Origin: Streptomyces hokutonensis | Lineage (GTDB): Bacteria; Actinomycetota; Actinomycetes; Streptomycetales; Streptomycetaceae | Reading direction: 5' to 3' | NCBI RefSeq assembly: GCF_000376565.1 | Contig: NZ_BARG01000101.1 | Span: 1 to 60,952 of the forward strand | DNA length: 60,952 bases | Shown here: in pieces, positions 24,873-33,401 of the stretch | How positions within the stretch are numbered: the first letter of the stretch is position 1 | How the letters are laid out: each line of letters begins with the position of its first letter | Translations under genes and position numbers: made by a program | Notes under the pieces: generated by a model | Databases searched by the model: none | Told to the model about the DNA's origin: nothing | The model's input: the letters and a program-made list of their open reading frames with translations, nothing else

Positions 24873-26216
24873 ATGGTGAGACGGGACGACCCGGAAGTCA
24901 TCGGGCGCAGGGTCCAGCAGTTGCGGCACGAACGCGGGCTCACCCAGCGGCAGTTGGCCGAGCCCGCCTACACGCCCGCGTACATCTCCACCCTTGAGGC
25001 CGGCCGGGTCCGCCCCTCCGACGACGCGCTGCGCCACCTCGCGGAACGGCTCGGCGTGGCCTACGACGAGCTGGCCACCGGCCGCCCCGCCCACCTCGCC
25101 ACCGAACTGCGCCTACGGCTGACCGGCGCCCAACGCACCCTGGCGACAGGGGAGTCGGAGGAGGCGGCGGAGCAGTACGCCGAGCTGCTCGCGGAGGCGG
25201 AGTCGCACGGGCTGGTGGACGAGGAAGCCATCGCGCTGCTCGGGCTGGGTGAGTGCGGCCTCGACACGGGTGATCTCACCGCCGCCCGCATGTACTTCGA
25301 GCGAGCCGAGCAGCGCCTCGCCGACGAACCCCTTCCCTCCCGCGTCCCCGCCATCCGCGGCCGTGCCGTCGCGCACTACCTCACCGGTGAACTCCGTTAC
25401 GCCGTCTACCTGTTGGAGTCCACGCTCGACGAGCTGAACCGCGGCGGCCTGCACGACCCCGACGCGCTCCTGCTGCTCTACGCGAGCGCGATAGGGCCGT
25501 ACATGGACATGGGAGCGCACGCGAGGGCGGCCCAGGCGGCGGAGCTGGCGCTCGCGCTCGCGCCGCAGGTGGCGGACCCGGCGCTGCTGGCGCGCATGCA
25601 CCGTTCGGTGGCGCGCACGCTGATAGCGGAGGGCAAGGTCGCGGAGGCCGACGCCTCGCTCGCGAAGGCCGCCGATCTGTACCGCCAGCTCCAGTTCCGT
25701 ACCGAGCTCGCCAACTGCCACTGGATGCGCGGCTACGTCTACGCCCAGGACGGCGAACTGGAGCGCGCCGAGGTCGAGTTGAGGCAGGCGCTGGCCATGC
25801 TGACGGCGAAGCGCGCCGCGCTGTACAGCAGCCAGGTCGCGGTGGAGCTGGCCGACGTCCTGCACAAACGCGGCAAGTCCGAGGAGGCCGCCACCCTCCT
25901 CCACGACGTCCTCAACGACCTCAGCTCCGAACGCGGCGCCCTCCACTCCGCCGCCGCCCACCGCCTCCTCGGCATCATCGCGGAGGACGCCCGCGACACG
26001 GACGCGGCCGAGGAGCACTACGTCCGCGCCCTCAGCCTCCTGGAGCGCGCGGGCGCGGCCGGCGACCTGGCCGACCTGTGCCGGATGCTGGGCGATCTGC
26101 TCCGCCGTACCGGCCGGGTGGAGGCGGCACTCGACGCCTACCGCACGGGCCTCGGCCACCGTACGGCCCCCGGGACGACGACCCTCGGACCGGCGCCCGC
26201 ACAGCCTCCTCTTTGA
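24873..26216 (+). CDS. XRE-family regulator with tetratricopeptide repeats
   Basis: A 447-residue protein: helix-turn-helix at residues 8-65 (RRVQQLRHERGLTQRQLAEPAYTPAYISTLEAG), then about ten TPR-like helical pairs (for example ALLGLGECGLDTGDLTAARMYFERAEQRL and ALSLLERAGAAGDLADLCRMLGDLLRRTG). The layout matches peptide-sensing RRNPP-like or other HTH-TPR regulators of actinobacteria. The ATG at 24873 has no ribosome binding site but a close -10 box, which supports leaderless translation. The HTH reads QLAEPAYTPAYIS, where many relatives have a shorter turn. The signal is unknown; the tiny secreted peptide at 22862-23008 is 1.9 kb away. Confidence 0.9.
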   Translation: MVRRDDPEVIGRRVQQLRHERGLTQRQLAEPAYTPAYISTLEAGRVRPSDDALRHLAERLGVAYDELATGRPAHLATELRLRLTGAQRTLATGESEEAAEQYAELLAEAESHGLVDEEAIALLGLGECGLDTGDLTAARMYFERAEQRLADEPLPSRVPAIRGRAVAHYLTGELRYAVYLLESTLDELNRGGLHDPDALLLLYASAIGPYMDMGAHARAAQAAELALALAPQVADPALLARMHRSVARTLIAEGKVAEADASLAKAADLYRQLQFRTELANCHWMRGYVYAQDGELERAEVELRQALAMLTAKRAALYSSQVAVELADVLHKRGKSEEAATLLHDVLNDLSSERGALHSAAAHRLLGIIAEDARDTDAAEEHYVRALSLLERAGAAGDLADLCRMLGDLLRRTGRVEAALDAYRTGLGHRTAPGTTTLGPAPAQPPL

Positions 26217-26304
26217 CAAATCGGGGATACCGCACAGCGCCGACGGTTACCGTGCCACGTACGAGTGCCAGGCGTAATCGTGCGAAACGGGATGAGACAG
26301 GCGC

Positions 26305-27315
26305 GTGCAGAACGAACGGACCGTGGTCGACGGCCTGCGCCTGGCCGTACGCGCCATGGTCTACGCGGTACTCGGCGGCGCCGCCCTCATAGCGATCGCG
26401 ACAGTCGTCTCCGTCCTCGGCCCGATGCTGGCGATCGACCTCTACACCCCACCCGTGGCGGCCTGGTGGACGGTCTTCACGGCGGTGGCGGTACAGGGCG
26501 TCCCCTTCCTGCTCCTCGGCACGGTGGTCTCGGCGGCGATCGGCGCCTTCGTCCCCGAGCGGGTCTTCACCCGCCTCCTCCCCCGCAACCAGGCGCTGGC
26601 CGTCCCGATCGCGGGCGCGGCAGGAGTCGTACTCCCGGGTTGTGAGTGCGCGTCGGTCCCGGTGGCGAGCAGCCTGATGAGACGGGGGGTGGCCCCGGCA
26701 GCGGCGCTGGCGTTTCTGCTGTCCGCTCCCGCCATCAACCCGGTTGTCCTGGTGGCCACTTCGATCGCGTTCCCGGGCCAGCCGAAGATGGTGCTGGGCC
26801 GCCTGGTCGCGTCCCTGGCGACGGCGGTGGTGATGGGCTGGCTGTGGGCGCGCTTCGGCAGGGAGGAGTGGCTACGACTCCCGAAGCGCACGCGGACCAC
26901 GGCGTCTTCGCCTGCGGGTATGAAGGCCTTCGTCGCGGGCCTGCAACACGACTTCCTCCATGCCGGCGGTTTCCTGGTCCTGGGCGCGGCAGCGGCGGCG
27001 ACCTTCAACATCGCCGTACCGCGCTCGATCCTGGACATCTTCACGGGCTCGTCCTGGCTGTCGCTTCTGCTGCTGGCCCTCCTGGCGGTGGTCCTGTGCG
27101 TATGCAGCGAGGCGGACGCGTTCGTAGCGGCTTCGCTGAGCGGCTTCTCACCTGCCGCGAAACTGGCGTTCATGGTGGTGGGCCCGATGGTCGACCTGAA
27201 GCTGATCGCGTTGCAGGCGGGCACGTTCGGCCGCTCCTTCGCCCTCCGCTTCTCCTCGACGACCTGGCTGGTCGCCGTAACGAGCAGCACGCTCGTGGGC
27301 TGGTGGTTGCTGTGA
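26305..27315 (+). CDS. ArsP_1/YraQ-type permease
   Basis: A 336-residue membrane protein with about eight spans. The family signature is visible: LPGCECASVPVASSLMRRGVAPAAALAFLLSAPAINPVVL near residues 110-150 (Cys113, Cys115), repeated later as VVLCVCSEADAFVAASLSGF. These paired Cys motifs occur in the DUF318/ArsP_1 permeases, some of which export metalloid or metal compounds. The GTG at 26305 is chosen; its ribosome binding site is weak. It overlaps the next gene by four bases and belongs to one transcript with it. Confidence 0.88.
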   Translation: MQNERTVVDGLRLAVRAMVYAVLGGAALIAIATVVSVLGPMLAIDLYTPPVAAWWTVFTAVAVQGVPFLLLGTVVSAAIGAFVPERVFTRLLPRNQALAVPIAGAAGVVLPGCECASVPVASSLMRRGVAPAAALAFLLSAPAINPVVLVATSIAFPGQPKMVLGRLVASLATAVVMGWLWARFGREEWLRLPKRTRTTASSPAGMKAFVAGLQHDFLHAGGFLVLGAAAAATFNIAVPRSILDIFTGSSWLSLLLLALLAVVLCVCSEADAFVAASLSGFSPAAKLAFMVVGPMVDLKLIALQAGTFGRSFALRFSSTTWLVAVTSSTLVGWWLL

Positions 27316-28046
27316 GGCGCTACGGCTCGGCGGTCCTCCTCCTGCTCACGGGCGGGGCGGTGCTGCGGATCTCGCTCTTCAGCGACCTGTATCTGCGGTA
27401 CGTACAGGCGGCGTTGCGGCCGTACTTGGTGATCTCCGGTTCGCTGCTGATGCTGTTGGGGGCGGTGGCGGCGATCAGGGGGATGAGTCACAGGGACCAC
27501 GAGGAGGAGGAAGAAGAGGAGGACGGGCACTCCCATGGTTCCCACGGCCCCCGCATCGCCTGGCTCCTCACCCTCCCCGCCCTGGCCCTCCTCCTCTTCC
27601 CACCCCCCGCGCTGGGCTCGTACAGCGCGGGCCGCGAACAGGCACAACTCGCGGCACAGGGCGTGGGCACCTTCCCCGCGCTGCCCGCCGCCAAGGTGCT
27701 GGACATCTCGGTGGCCCAGTACAGCTCCCGGGCGGTCTACGACACCGGCCACTCCCTCAAGGGCCGCACGGTCCGCATGACGGGCTTCGTCACCCACGGC
27801 TCGAACGGCACCTGGTACGTCACCCGCCTCGTCGTCACCTGCTGCGCCGCCGACGCCACGACCAGCAAGGTAGAGATCAGAGGCACCGAATCCGACGACG
27901 CCCCCCAGACCGACACCTGGGTCACCGTCACCGGCACCTGGCTCCCCAAGGGCAAACTCGGCACGGACGGGGCATGGCCCCCACTCCTCGACGCGAAGAC
28001 CGTCACGCAGGTGAAGGAGCCGGCGGATCCGTACGAGAAGCGTTGA
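27312..28046 (+). CDS. TIGR03943-family membrane/extracellular protein, permease partner
   Basis: A 244-residue protein: an N-terminal TM, a second span, a Glu/His-rich loop (MSHRDHEEEEEEEDGHSHG, about residues 57-75), another span, then an OB-like extracellular domain with VVTCCAADATTSKVEI. It begins with GTG inside the stop of the permease gene (four-base overlap), the usual arrangement of the YcgR/YcgQ pair in other bacteria. The His/Glu-rich loop suggests metal-ion binding. The pair is presumably one transport or assembly unit; the substrate is unknown. Confidence 0.85.
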   Translation: MRRYGSAVLLLLTGGAVLRISLFSDLYLRYVQAALRPYLVISGSLLMLLGAVAAIRGMSHRDHEEEEEEEDGHSHGSHGPRIAWLLTLPALALLLFPPPALGSYSAGREQAQLAAQGVGTFPALPAAKVLDISVAQYSSRAVYDTGHSLKGRTVRMTGFVTHGSNGTWYVTRLVVTCCAADATTSKVEIRGTESDDAPQTDTWVTVTGTWLPKGKLGTDGAWPPLLDAKTVTQVKEPADPYEKR

Positions 28047-28179
28047 GGCCGTTCCGGAGATGCGGGTGATTCCGGAGCGTTAAGGTGCTGGTGATGCGCA
28101 GGGTGTGGGGCGTGTCACTCATCGCTACGAAACAGGGGTCGCGGGGGCAGCCCGCGCGGCCGTGCATCTGGGGGGCCTC

Positions 28180-30234
28180 ATGCACGAGATGGTCAAGGGC
28201 GGGAACGTCGGTCTGGCGTCGCTGAGCGAGGACATCGGTTCGGTGCTGATGAGCCTGAGCTGGGGGAGCCCGACGGGAGAGGGCGACGCGGACGTCTCCG
28301 TACTGCTGCTGACCGGGGACGGAAAGGTGCGCAGCGACGGGGACTTCTACTTCTACAACAACCCCGTCGCCGCAGACGGAAGCGTGCAACTGCTCGGCAA
28401 GGCACCGACGGCGGACGGCAGCGAGGACCGGATCACCTTCGACCTGACCGCGATCCCGGCCGGCGTCGAGCAGATCGTGGTGGCGGCCAGCCGCTACGAG
28501 AGCGCCCGCTTCTCCGAACTCCAGGACCTGCGGCTGACGTTGGCCGACGGTTCCGGCGAAAGCCTGCTGCGCTTCTCGATCGACGATCCGGGCGAGGTCA
28601 GCGCGCTGCTCTTCGGCGAGTTCTACCGGCGGGGCGGCGACTGGAAGTTCCGCGCGATCGGACAGGGCTACGAGTCCGGACTCGCCGGTGTGGCAACGGA
28701 CTTCGGCGTTGACATCGACGACGACGCGGACGTGGAGGCTGCGCCTGATGCCGAGTCCGAGGGCGAGTCCGAATCCGAGGGTGCGACCGAAGTCCGTACG
28801 ACGGAAGCCGTCGCCGCGATTCCCGCGCAGCCGCCGAGCCCCGCAGTCGAGTCGGTTCCCGAGGTCTCCGAGGCCTCCGAGGTCGCGACCGCCGCGCGTC
28901 CCGCCCGTCCTCGTACCGCCAAGAAGAAGGTCACCCTGCCGAAGGTGGCCAAGAAGTCCCTCGCGGAGAACGACTCCTGGCGACGTGCCCGGCTCTTCCC
29001 GGCCTCCGCGCTCAAGAGCGATCACGAGCGGGAGACCCGGGCGACCTCCGTGCTGCTGTCGGTGATGGCCCAAGTACCGGAGTTCGGGCGGCGGTTGACG
29101 GCGGCCTTCGGCGCTCCGGTCGGCCGGATGGAGACGTTCACCGAGGTCACGCTCCCCAACGGCGAGTCCCCTCGGCGGCCCGACGGGGTGATCCGGGTCG
29201 AGCGTGCGGGCAAGCTGTGGACCGCGCTCGTCGAAACGAAGACGAACGGCAACCCCCTCAAGCCGGACCAGGTGCAGGCCTACGCCGACATAGCGGCCCG
29301 GCGCGGGTACGAGGCCGTCATCACGCTCTCCAACGACGTCGAGCTGGAGGGCAGCCCGTTGGTGGAGGTCAAGCTCGACGGGCGGCGCAAGAACAAGGTG
29401 GCGCTCTGGCATCTGTCCTGGGCCGAAGTCGCCCACCAGGCACAGATGTTGATCCGCCACGAGGGTGTGGGCAACGCGGCGCACGCCTGGCTGCTCCAGG
29501 AACTGCTCCACTACCTCCAGCACGAGAACTCCGGCTGCCACGGCTTCCAGAACATGGGCCGCTCCTGGGTCCCGGTACGCAACGCGATCGACGCCGAGAC
29601 CCTGTGCCAGGGCGACCCGCGCGCGGTGGAGGTCGTGGAGAGCTGGGAACGGCTGGTGCGGCAGGTGTGTCTGCGGCTGGGCGGCGAACTCGGCGAGAAG
29701 GTGCTGCCGGTGCAGCGGGCCAAGCGAGGCACCGATCCGGCCTCCCGGCGCGCCGCTCTCGCCGACCGGCTCTGCGTCGACGGCAGACTCGACGCCGAGC
29801 TCCGGATCGAGGGCACGCCCGGTGTCCTGGCCCTCTGCGCTGACCTGCGTACCGGCAAGCTGCGGACGTCCATCGAGATCGCCGCCCCCGATCAGGGTTA
29901 TCCCCTCAGCTGGGCCAAGCGGCTGATCCGCAGGCTCGCCGAGGCGCCGGCCGACCTCCATGTCGAGGCGGTGCTGGAGGGGCAGACGGGCGGCGGTCCG
30001 CGCGGCACGCTGGAACGCCTGCGTCCCGAACCGGCCGACATCCTTCCCAAGAACGGAGCCCAGATCACCGGCTTCCGCCTGTCCCTCTTCAGAGGCATGG
30101 GCAACACCCGGGGCACCGCCGAATCGGGCTTCATCCGCAGCGTCGACGAGTCCGTGGACCGGTTCCACGCGAGCGTGGTGGTCCACCTGGACGGCGGCCG
30201 TACGACGCGTTCGCGGAAACCCGTCGAGGCCTGA
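28180..30234 (+). CDS. TerD domain - PD-(D/E)XK nuclease fusion protein
   Basis: A 684-residue protein. Residues 4-175 are a TerD tellurium-stress domain (LVKGGNV-like start; DADVSVLLL; RITFDLTAIPAGVEQIVVAAS). A charged linker (about 180-260) leads to a second half with a PD-(D/E)XK core: Asp335 in RRPDGVIRV, Glu352 and Lys354 in ALVETKTNG, and a following KPDQVQAY helix (Gln364). The C-terminal 250 residues are unassigned. TerD proteins bind calcium and occur in stress systems that also contain nucleases; here both are in one chain. The ATG at 28180 has a G-rich site upstream; 28189 is an alternative. It is not near other ter genes in this window. Confidence 0.82.
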   Translation: MHEMVKGGNVGLASLSEDIGSVLMSLSWGSPTGEGDADVSVLLLTGDGKVRSDGDFYFYNNPVAADGSVQLLGKAPTADGSEDRITFDLTAIPAGVEQIVVAASRYESARFSELQDLRLTLADGSGESLLRFSIDDPGEVSALLFGEFYRRGGDWKFRAIGQGYESGLAGVATDFGVDIDDDADVEAAPDAESEGESESEGATEVRTTEAVAAIPAQPPSPAVESVPEVSEASEVATAARPARPRTAKKKVTLPKVAKKSLAENDSWRRARLFPASALKSDHERETRATSVLLSVMAQVPEFGRRLTAAFGAPVGRMETFTEVTLPNGESPRRPDGVIRVERAGKLWTALVETKTNGNPLKPDQVQAYADIAARRGYEAVITLSNDVELEGSPLVEVKLDGRRKNKVALWHLSWAEVAHQAQMLIRHEGVGNAAHAWLLQELLHYLQHENSGCHGFQNMGRSWVPVRNAIDAETLCQGDPRAVEVVESWERLVRQVCLRLGGELGEKVLPVQRAKRGTDPASRRAALADRLCVDGRLDAELRIEGTPGVLALCADLRTGKLRTSIEIAAPDQGYPLSWAKRLIRRLAEAPADLHVEAVLEGQTGGGPRGTLERLRPEPADILPKNGAQITGFRLSLFRGMGNTRGTAESGFIRSVDESVDRFHASVVVHLDGGRTTRSRKPVEA

Positions 30235-30257
30235 GGTTCTTCGCGAGCCGCCGTTTC

Positions 30258-31040
30258 CTAGACCTGCACCCGCCCCTGCCGCTGCACATCCGTCAACCGC
30301 TGCGCCCCGATCTCCAGTGCCCGGCTCATCGCGTCCGGGGGGACATTCGCGAGCCCCCCGTTCGTGAGGGTGATGGTGTCGTCGCCGATGCGGACGGCGG
30401 CGGTGTCGAGGGTGAGGGTGGACTGGTCGCCCTCCGGGGTGGTGCCGGTGAGGGTGAGGTGGAGGCCTTCGCGGGCGTCGCCGACGTTCGGGAGGGTCGC
30501 TTCCGTGACCGTCACCGACTGGACGCCCGAGCGGGTTGTCGTCGCTGTGAACTGGGCGCACTTCTGCGGGAGCGTCTTCAGCCAGGCCAGGGTGCGGTCC
30601 ACGTCGGCGGACTTGAACGCGGCCACCTGGTAGTGGAGTTGGGCCTCGTCGTCGGTGTCGTCGAGGCCGATGACCGCCTGGGCGGTGGCGGGGGTGCCGA
30701 GGAGTTCGTCGGCGTAGAGCGCGTCGAGGAGACGTTGGCAGTCGGGGTCGGCGGTCTTCGCCTTGAGGAGGCTGTCGCGCCAGGTCGCCGTGCCCTGGGT
30801 CGGGGTCCAGGGGGCGCCCAGGTCCGTGTCCGCGATCAGCGCGGTCTGTGCCTGTGCCTGGGTGAGGACGGGGGCCGCCGCCGGGGACGCGTGTGCCGCG
30901 GGGGTTCGTACGGGCGAGACGGAGGGCGCGCTCGTCACCTTGTGCAGGGCGGCCTCGTTCGCGCAGCCCGCGGCCGTGAGCAGGGTGCCCGCCGACAGCG
31001 CCGAGGCGAGGAGGAGGACACGGGCCGGGGAACGGGTCAT
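30258..31040 (-). CDS. Lipoprotein, sensor-domain-like
   Basis: A 260-residue lipoprotein: signal peptide with lipobox LTAAGC (Cys26), an Ala/Pro/Ser linker, then a mixed alpha/beta domain starting LTQAQAQTALIADTDLGAPW and containing ADPDCQRLLDALYA, similar in arrangement to the extracellular sensor domains attached to actinobacterial kinases or found as free lipoproteins. Two Cys in the domain (DPDC, PQKC) could form a disulfide. The ATG at 31040 follows GGAGGGACC. It is convergent with the TerD-nuclease gene. The role is unknown. Confidence 0.82.
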   Translation of the reverse strand: MTRSPARVLLLASALSAGTLLTAAGCANEAALHKVTSAPSVSPVRTPAAHASPAAAPVLTQAQAQTALIADTDLGAPWTPTQGTATWRDSLLKAKTADPDCQRLLDALYADELLGTPATAQAVIGLDDTDDEAQLHYQVAAFKSADVDRTLAWLKTLPQKCAQFTATTTRSGVQSVTVTEATLPNVGDAREGLHLTLTGTTPEGDQSTLTLDTAAVRIGDDTITLTNGGLANVPPDAMSRALEIGAQRLTDVQRQGRVQV

Positions 31041-31278
31041 CGAGGGTCCCTCCTGGGGCGGACGCGTGACGCGGATGCGGGGCGCGCAGGTCGGCGCGTG
31101 CTCCCACGGCACCATCGCCCGCGCCCGCCCACCAGCGCGCCGGGCCGTCCGGGTGACTGCCGGGCCCGGCGCGGGCCATCGGGAAACCAATACCGAGCAT
31201 TCGATTCCTCATTGGCCGCCCGTCCGCGCCCCGCCTACTGTCGGAGTCAGATCACCGACCACCGCCCTGGAGACCCCC

Positions 31279-31974
31279 ATGTCGAAGATCCTCTTCGTGC
31301 TGACCGGCGCCGACCACCTCACCCTGGCCGACGGGACCCCGCACCCCACCGGCTACTGGGCCGAGGAGGCCGTCACCCCGTTCGAGGCGTTCAAGGCTGC
31401 CGGTCACGAGGTCGTCGTCGCGACGCCTGGCGGTGTCGTACCGCCCGTGGACCGGGGCAGCCTCGCCCCCGACTACAACGGCGGCCAGGAGAACGCCGAC
31501 CGCGTCGCCGCCGTGCTCGCGTCGAGCCCCGAGTTCCAGCACCCGGTCAAGCTGACCGAGGTCGACCTCGCCGACTACGCCGCCGTCTACTACCCCGGCG
31601 GCCACGGCCCGATGGAGGACCTCGCCGTCGACGCCGACTCCGGCCGGCTCCTCACCCAGACCCTCGCCTCCGGCAAGCCGCTCGGCGTCGTCTGCCACGG
31701 CCCGGCCGCGCTCCTCCCGGCCGTCAAGGAGGACGGCACGAACGCCTTCGCGGGCCGCCGCCTCACCGGTTTCACCAACGACGAGGAGATCCAGGGCGGC
31801 CTCGCCGACAAGGTGAAGTGGCTGCTCCAGGACCGGCTCGTGGAGCTCGGCGCGGACTTCCAGCAGGGCGAGCCGTGGGCGCCGTACGTCGTGGTCGACG
31901 GCAACCTCGTCACCGGCCAGAACCCGGCGTCCTCCGCACCGGTCGCGGACGAGCTGCTCAAGAAGCTCGGCTGA
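31279..31974 (+). CDS. DJ-1/PfpI (type 1 glutamine amidotransferase-like) protein
   Basis: A 231-residue protein of the DJ-1/Hsp31 superfamily. The nucleophile elbow GVVCHGPAALL places Cys139 with neighbouring His140, and the conserved acid near the start is in GYWAEEAV (Glu29/30). FVLTGADH at the start and GLADKVKW/GEPWAPYVVVDG at the end fit the Hsp31-like subgroup associated with aldehyde or glyoxal detoxification and chaperone activity. The ATG at 31279 follows a GGAG site. It sits alone between the divergent lipoprotein gene and the thr leader region. Confidence 0.9.
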   Translation: MSKILFVLTGADHLTLADGTPHPTGYWAEEAVTPFEAFKAAGHEVVVATPGGVVPPVDRGSLAPDYNGGQENADRVAAVLASSPEFQHPVKLTEVDLADYAAVYYPGGHGPMEDLAVDADSGRLLTQTLASGKPLGVVCHGPAALLPAVKEDGTNAFAGRRLTGFTNDEEIQGGLADKVKWLLQDRLVELGADFQQGEPWAPYVVVDGNLVTGQNPASSAPVADELLKKLG

Positions 31975-32020
31975 TTAATTCCGTCGCGGGGGCGGTCGTA
32001 CGACTGCTACGGTTTGCCAC

Positions 32021-32086
32021 ATGAAGCGCGCCAAGCCGTTCGTGTCGGCTGTGACGACGACGCCGGAGAGTGTCCCGGCGCGCTGA
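32021..32086 (+). CDS. Threonine-codon leader peptide, 21 residues
   Basis: A short frame, starting MKRAKPFVSAVTTTPESV and ending PAR, contains three consecutive threonine codons (ACG ACG ACG, 32054-32062). It stops 14 bases before a terminator hairpin (32101-32130) and lies upstream of a threonyl-tRNA synthetase-like gene. Leader peptides rich in the relevant amino acid are how ribosome-mediated attenuation works: stalling at the Thr codons when charged tRNA-Thr is scarce should change RNA folding and allow readthrough. The start has no strong ribosome binding site visible. Confidence 0.72.
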   Translation: MKRAKPFVSAVTTTPESVPAR

Positions 32087-32130
32087 CTGCTGACCAAGTC
32101 GAAGCCCCGGGGCGAGTGCCCCGGGGCTTC
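32025..32130 (+). promoter_or_regulatory. Transcription attenuator of the ThrRS-like gene
   Basis: A perfect 13-bp terminator stem, GAAGCCCCGGGGC (32101-32113) and GCCCCGGGGCTTC (32118-32130) with a GAGT loop, stands 41 bases before the synthetase start codon at 32172. Within the leader, AGCGCGCC (32025-32032) is perfectly complementary to GGCGCGCT (32077-32084), so the ends of the leader peptide frame pair and a translating ribosome would disrupt this pairing. The exact antiterminator pairing is not obvious by eye. Confidence 0.7.
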
Positions 32131-32171
32131 GTCACGTGGTGCTCGCCCTTTGATTTCCAAGGGAGTTCACC

Positions 32172-33401
32172 ATGTACGACCACCGACGTCTCGGCCGCGA
32201 GCTCGGCCTCTTCGACACCGACCCCCTGATGGGCGCGGGGCTGCCGTACTGGCTGCCCGACGGTGCCGTCGTCCGGCATCAACTGGAGGAGTATGTAAGG
32301 GGGTTGGAGTCTGCGGCCGGGTATCGGCACGTGTACTCGCCCGTCCTCGGCAAACGTGAGCTGTACGAGATCTCCGGGCACTGGTCGCACTACAGCGACG
32401 ACATGTTCCCGCCCATGCAACTGGGCGCGGAGGAAGTCGTGTTGCGGCCGAGCCTCTGTCCGCACCACGCGCTCATCTATCGTTCCCGCTCCCACAGCTA
32501 TCGCGAACTACCCCTCCGCATCGCCGAGTTGGGCGGTATGTACCGCTCCGAACTCTCCGGCGTCCTCGGCGGTCTGACCCGCGTCCGCGCCATCCAGCTC
32601 AACGACGCCCACATCTTCTGCACCCTCGACCAGGCCGTCGAGGAGGCCCGCGCCGCCCTCGACCTCATCGCCCGCGCCTACGCCGACCTCGGCATCCGCG
32701 CCTCCCGCTACCGGCTGTCGCTGCCGGGGGAGGGCGTCTCCGGCGGGGGCGGCAAGTACGTTGCGGATCCGGCCCTTTGGCAGCGGGCGACCGCGATGCT
32801 GCGGGAAGTTCTCGACGCGTCCGGGGTGGCCTACGAGGCCGCCGAGGGCGAGGCCGCCTTCTACGGCCCGAAGATCGACGTCCAGATCGAGGACGCGGCG
32901 GGCCGCGAGGCCACCCTCTCCACCGTCCAGATCGACTTCCACCAGCCCGAACGCTTCGACCTGCACTACATCGGCCCCGACGGCGCGAAACACCGGCCGG
33001 TCATGGTGCACCGCAGTGTCATCGGCAGCGTGGAGCGCGCGGTGGCACACCTGGTGGAGGAGCACGGCGGCGCGTTCCCGGCATGGCTGGCGCCCGTGCA
33101 GCTGGCCGTCCTCCCGGTGTCGGAGGCGCAGGAGCAGCACGCCTACGACCTCGCCGAGCAGGCCCGCGCCCAGGGACTCCGTGCCGAGGTCGCCGTCGAG
33201 GGCAGCCTCGGTGCCCGGATCCGGGCGGCGCGACTGGTCCCGTACCAGGCGGTGATCGGCGAACGGGAGGCCGACGCCGGCCTGGTCGCCGTACGGCTGC
33301 GGGACGGCCGTCGGGTCGACCCGCTGGCGCCCGCCGACCTGCTGCGTCGCGTCAGCGCGCGGGTCGGGGCGCGCGGCGCCGAACTGTGGGCGGATGCGTA
33401 G
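32172..33401 (+). CDS. Threonyl-tRNA synthetase paralogue lacking TGS and editing domains
   Basis: A 409-residue class II synthetase. The catalytic core is intact, with zinc ligands Cys96 (LRPSLCPHH), His147 (NDAHIF) and His280 (VMVHRSVIGS), and motif 2 SYRELPLRIAELGGMYR. The C-terminal ~90 residues are the anticodon-binding domain. Full ThrRS has about 640 residues; the roughly 230 N-terminal residues carrying TGS and the editing domain are absent, the start being at MYDHRRLGRE. Such truncated ThrRS copies could attach Thr to tRNA without proofreading or act as an inhibitor-resistant form. The ATG follows AAGGGAG. Expression is probably governed by the upstream Thr attenuator. Confidence 0.9.
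   Translation: MYDHRRLGRELGLFDTDPLMGAGLPYWLPDGAVVRHQLEEYVRGLESAAGYRHVYSPVLGKRELYEISGHWSHYSDDMFPPMQLGAEEVVLRPSLCPHHALIYRSRSHSYRELPLRIAELGGMYRSELSGVLGGLTRVRAIQLNDAHIFCTLDQAVEEARAALDLIARAYADLGIRASRYRLSLPGEGVSGGGGKYVADPALWQRATAMLREVLDASGVAYEAAEGEAAFYGPKIDVQIEDAAGREATLSTVQIDFHQPERFDLHYIGPDGAKHRPVMVHRSVIGSVERAVAHLVEEHGGAFPAWLAPVQLAVLPVSEAQEQHAYDLAEQARAQGLRAEVAVEGSLGARIRAARLVPYQAVIGEREADAGLVAVRLRDGRRVDPLAPADLLRRVSARVGARGAELWADA

Noticed and set aside
31187..31215. CCAAT...ATTGG inverted arms upstream of the DJ-1 gene
   Set aside because: Only five-base arms with a 19-base centre; too weak to call an operator.
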